This document shows, piece by piece, positions 53,601 through 56,600 of a stretch of 64,000 nucleotides of DNA. The translations under genes and the position numbers were made by a program. The notes below the pieces were generated by a model. That model had not been told where the DNA came from. It worked only from the letters and a program-made list of their open reading frames with translations, and did not search any database. How positions within the stretch are numbered: the stretch's first letter is position 1; every line of letters starts with the position of its first letter. This DNA comes from Ampullaceana balthica (Eukaryota > Mollusca > Gastropoda > Lymnaeidae). The DNA lies in assembly GCA_944989445.1 (NCBI GenBank), contig CALYLW010000055.1, forward strand, positions 1,741,001 to 1,805,000, written 5' to 3'.

Positions 53601-56600
53601 CTAGCTCAGAATTTCAAGTGGTTGGAAGTAATTATATTATTAAAGAGAAACTAATTTTCAAATTAAAAAAATAATAAAATTACTTCATTTAAGGCTAGCC
53701 TTATGTATGTTATAATTTATAATTCAAGGTTTTTTTTAAGTTCAGGTGTTCAGTATTAGAATATATAACTCAAAGAATTTGTTGTATTTTTGCCTTGTTG
53801 TAATGATTCTGTGAACCATCTTAAATGTCTCAATTTTTTTTTCATTCCTTCCTAGAGTAGATTATTTTATTTGGTAGCATTTTTAAAATCAAATTTAGTA
53901 AGCAAAAATTCTTAAATCGTTAAAGCTTTTTTTTATTTTATTTGCCTATTAAGAAATAATGACTTGTTAACTCTGTTAAATTTATTGTTTGATTCAACAT
54001 TAGTTTTTATACTTACACTAACCACAAATATTTATTTCAAATAGACGTGTGAAATTCTGCTCTGTAATCATAGTTTGCATATCTATTGTTGTTTTTATTA
54101 CTATATTTATTTCATACTAAATTTCATACTTTATCTAAAAATGAACCAAAAGTTAATTTATAGACTAGTTACAGTGTGTCTGTATTTTAACGTATATTTT
54201 CTTTTTGAACAAAATGGAAGCACAATTTTTTTGCAAAAAATGATATCAATTTTTAAAAAATCAGAAGTGTACAAAAAAATTGTCCTTGTTTTATTTGCGT
54301 GCTAAAAGATTGTTTAAAAAATTTTGTTGCGTTTAAAGTTTTGCTTTAATTGAGAGTACTTAAAGAAAAAAGAAATGAGATACCACACTTATACAATTAA
54401 TTTAAATGATTCTTTTAATATTTTATCTATGCAGTATTTTTAGGAATGAAAATCACCAAAATTTTGGGTTTACTATTTAAACACATGCTCCTTTCATGAT
54501 TACATATTGACGGCATTAAAAAATGGTCAACTTTGGTGCAAAAATTGTATGAAATTGTATGAAATTTGATTTTATCAATCAAAGCAGATTTAAAAACTCC
54601 TGATAGTATTTCCCTAAATTTACTTAGAATCTTTCTCATCTTTTCATACACACCAGCTGTTGTATTGGTAAGTTAAATTATTTAATTTTATGCCATTTAC
54701 ACTCTTCTTTGGTCCACAGCCCTTAACTGGAAGTACTGGCCCTTTGCTTCTTCCTGACACTCAGGATAGAGACAAGTAATTCAGGGTCATATGCCTTTTT
54801 GGCAAATGATCTTTTTTTCCTTTATACTTATAAATTTGGATGCATAGAATTCTTGAAATACAAATTGGCCTTCTTGGAATGCGGGATCACTGTGCTCTTT
54901 AAGAAAATATATATCGAGCACTTTTCAGTGTAGCTGCATCATGTAAAATACTTTGTTATGCAGATTCTGTCAAAGCTTGCCTAATCCTTGGTGCAATGAT
55001 ACATTCCGCTTTGTATTTTTACAGTGCAGTAAGTTTCTATAGATATTTCTGTTTCCTATTAAAGGTGTTTATTGTTTGGCATGGGAGGTATTTAGAAAAT
55101 AAACAAATGATTAAATTGAAATTCCTTTTTCGTTTACATTAAAAAAACAATCTGAATTAAAAATCTTATTCCTCTTAAGTCTGGAAAAAGCTTATTCAGA
55201 AGTTTTCTTCTGCTGAAATTGTTATGTTTCTCTACAAGTATTTTTCTCATTATTTTATTTGATCTGGTACTGGTTTCTGGCCCTTTGTTTTGCAGTCAGT
55301 GTTAAATAGCATGGTTTACTGAAACAAACAAACTAGAAAACTAGAAAACAACAGAAATCTTGTTTTTTCTTAATAATATGGGTACTTACATTCTTCTGTG
55401 TTCTGTGCCTTGCTGTCCCTGATTTAGAATGTTTGTTGTTTAATTAATCAGCATTGGCTGTGTTAGTATTTCAATTTTTTTTAAAGCTTCTGAATGTTGT
55501 ATTATATGTAATTTTATGAATAGACACAGGAATGTTAAACCTAATTCCAATCAAAAATGCTTTAGCTGTTTAAAGCTTAGGATGTAGTTCATTGTTTATT
55601 AAATCACTTTTTTGTAGCAAAAAAAATAAATAATTTGTCTTCACTAGTATTAACCTGCTTTCTTCTTCCTCCTACACCCTTATCTGATAATCCGGTCACT
55701 TCTTCTTACAATTTTTATTAATGTCCTCATGAACACCTGCAAAAAGCAATTTTTAAATTACTAATTTATCAGAGTTTTTTTTGTGTGCCAACTTGAACCA
55801 TACATTCTGATTTTCACTGTGGACTTTTTATCGAGACAACTTGTGTCCTCATAGCTTAAATCTGTGTCATGTTACTGATTTTTAAAGAGAAAAATAATGC
55901 ATCAAATGCTGTGTTTACATTGTTCATATTATGTGCACTAGTAAGCAAAACCAATGATAAATTTTAAGAAATAACTAATAAAATTCTAAGTATATTCTAT
56001 TAAAATATAGTTTATTCAATTTTCTTTCACTTATCCATGTAGAATTATTTTGTCTAATTTTTTCACATTGCAAAAATTGAATTAAATAAACATTATATTG
56101 AGAAATAAAATTAAAGTAAAGCATACCTATTTATAGTTTACAACCTTTAAGAGTTCAAACCCTTTTATAATTCCAGTACTCTTCATTTCATACAAGATTT
56201 ATTGTGCACACATTTGACCTAGTTTTAGGAAACTTAACACATATACATGTACTAAGAAATAAATGACTGAACAAAATTATTTAAACAAATGATTCTTGTA
56301 ATAAAAAGTTATTTTTAAACAAATGTATGTTGTGAAAGTCTCATGTGACTGGCCATTCTCAAATGATCAGTTGTGTTTTCAAAAACATATGCTAGTAGTA
56401 AATAAAAATTCACCAAAGCTAAAAAAAATAATAAATTGTATATAAATATGGAGTTGCAGAAAAAAAATGTAATGTTTTTTGGGATGGAAATGTTTCAAGA
56501 GGTTTTTCTGTAGCCATTCAAAAATGCATTGAATTTATAAAATACAAAAGAATATATTCAATTATATATCTTGATTGGTGAAACTTTCTTTAATTTCTAA

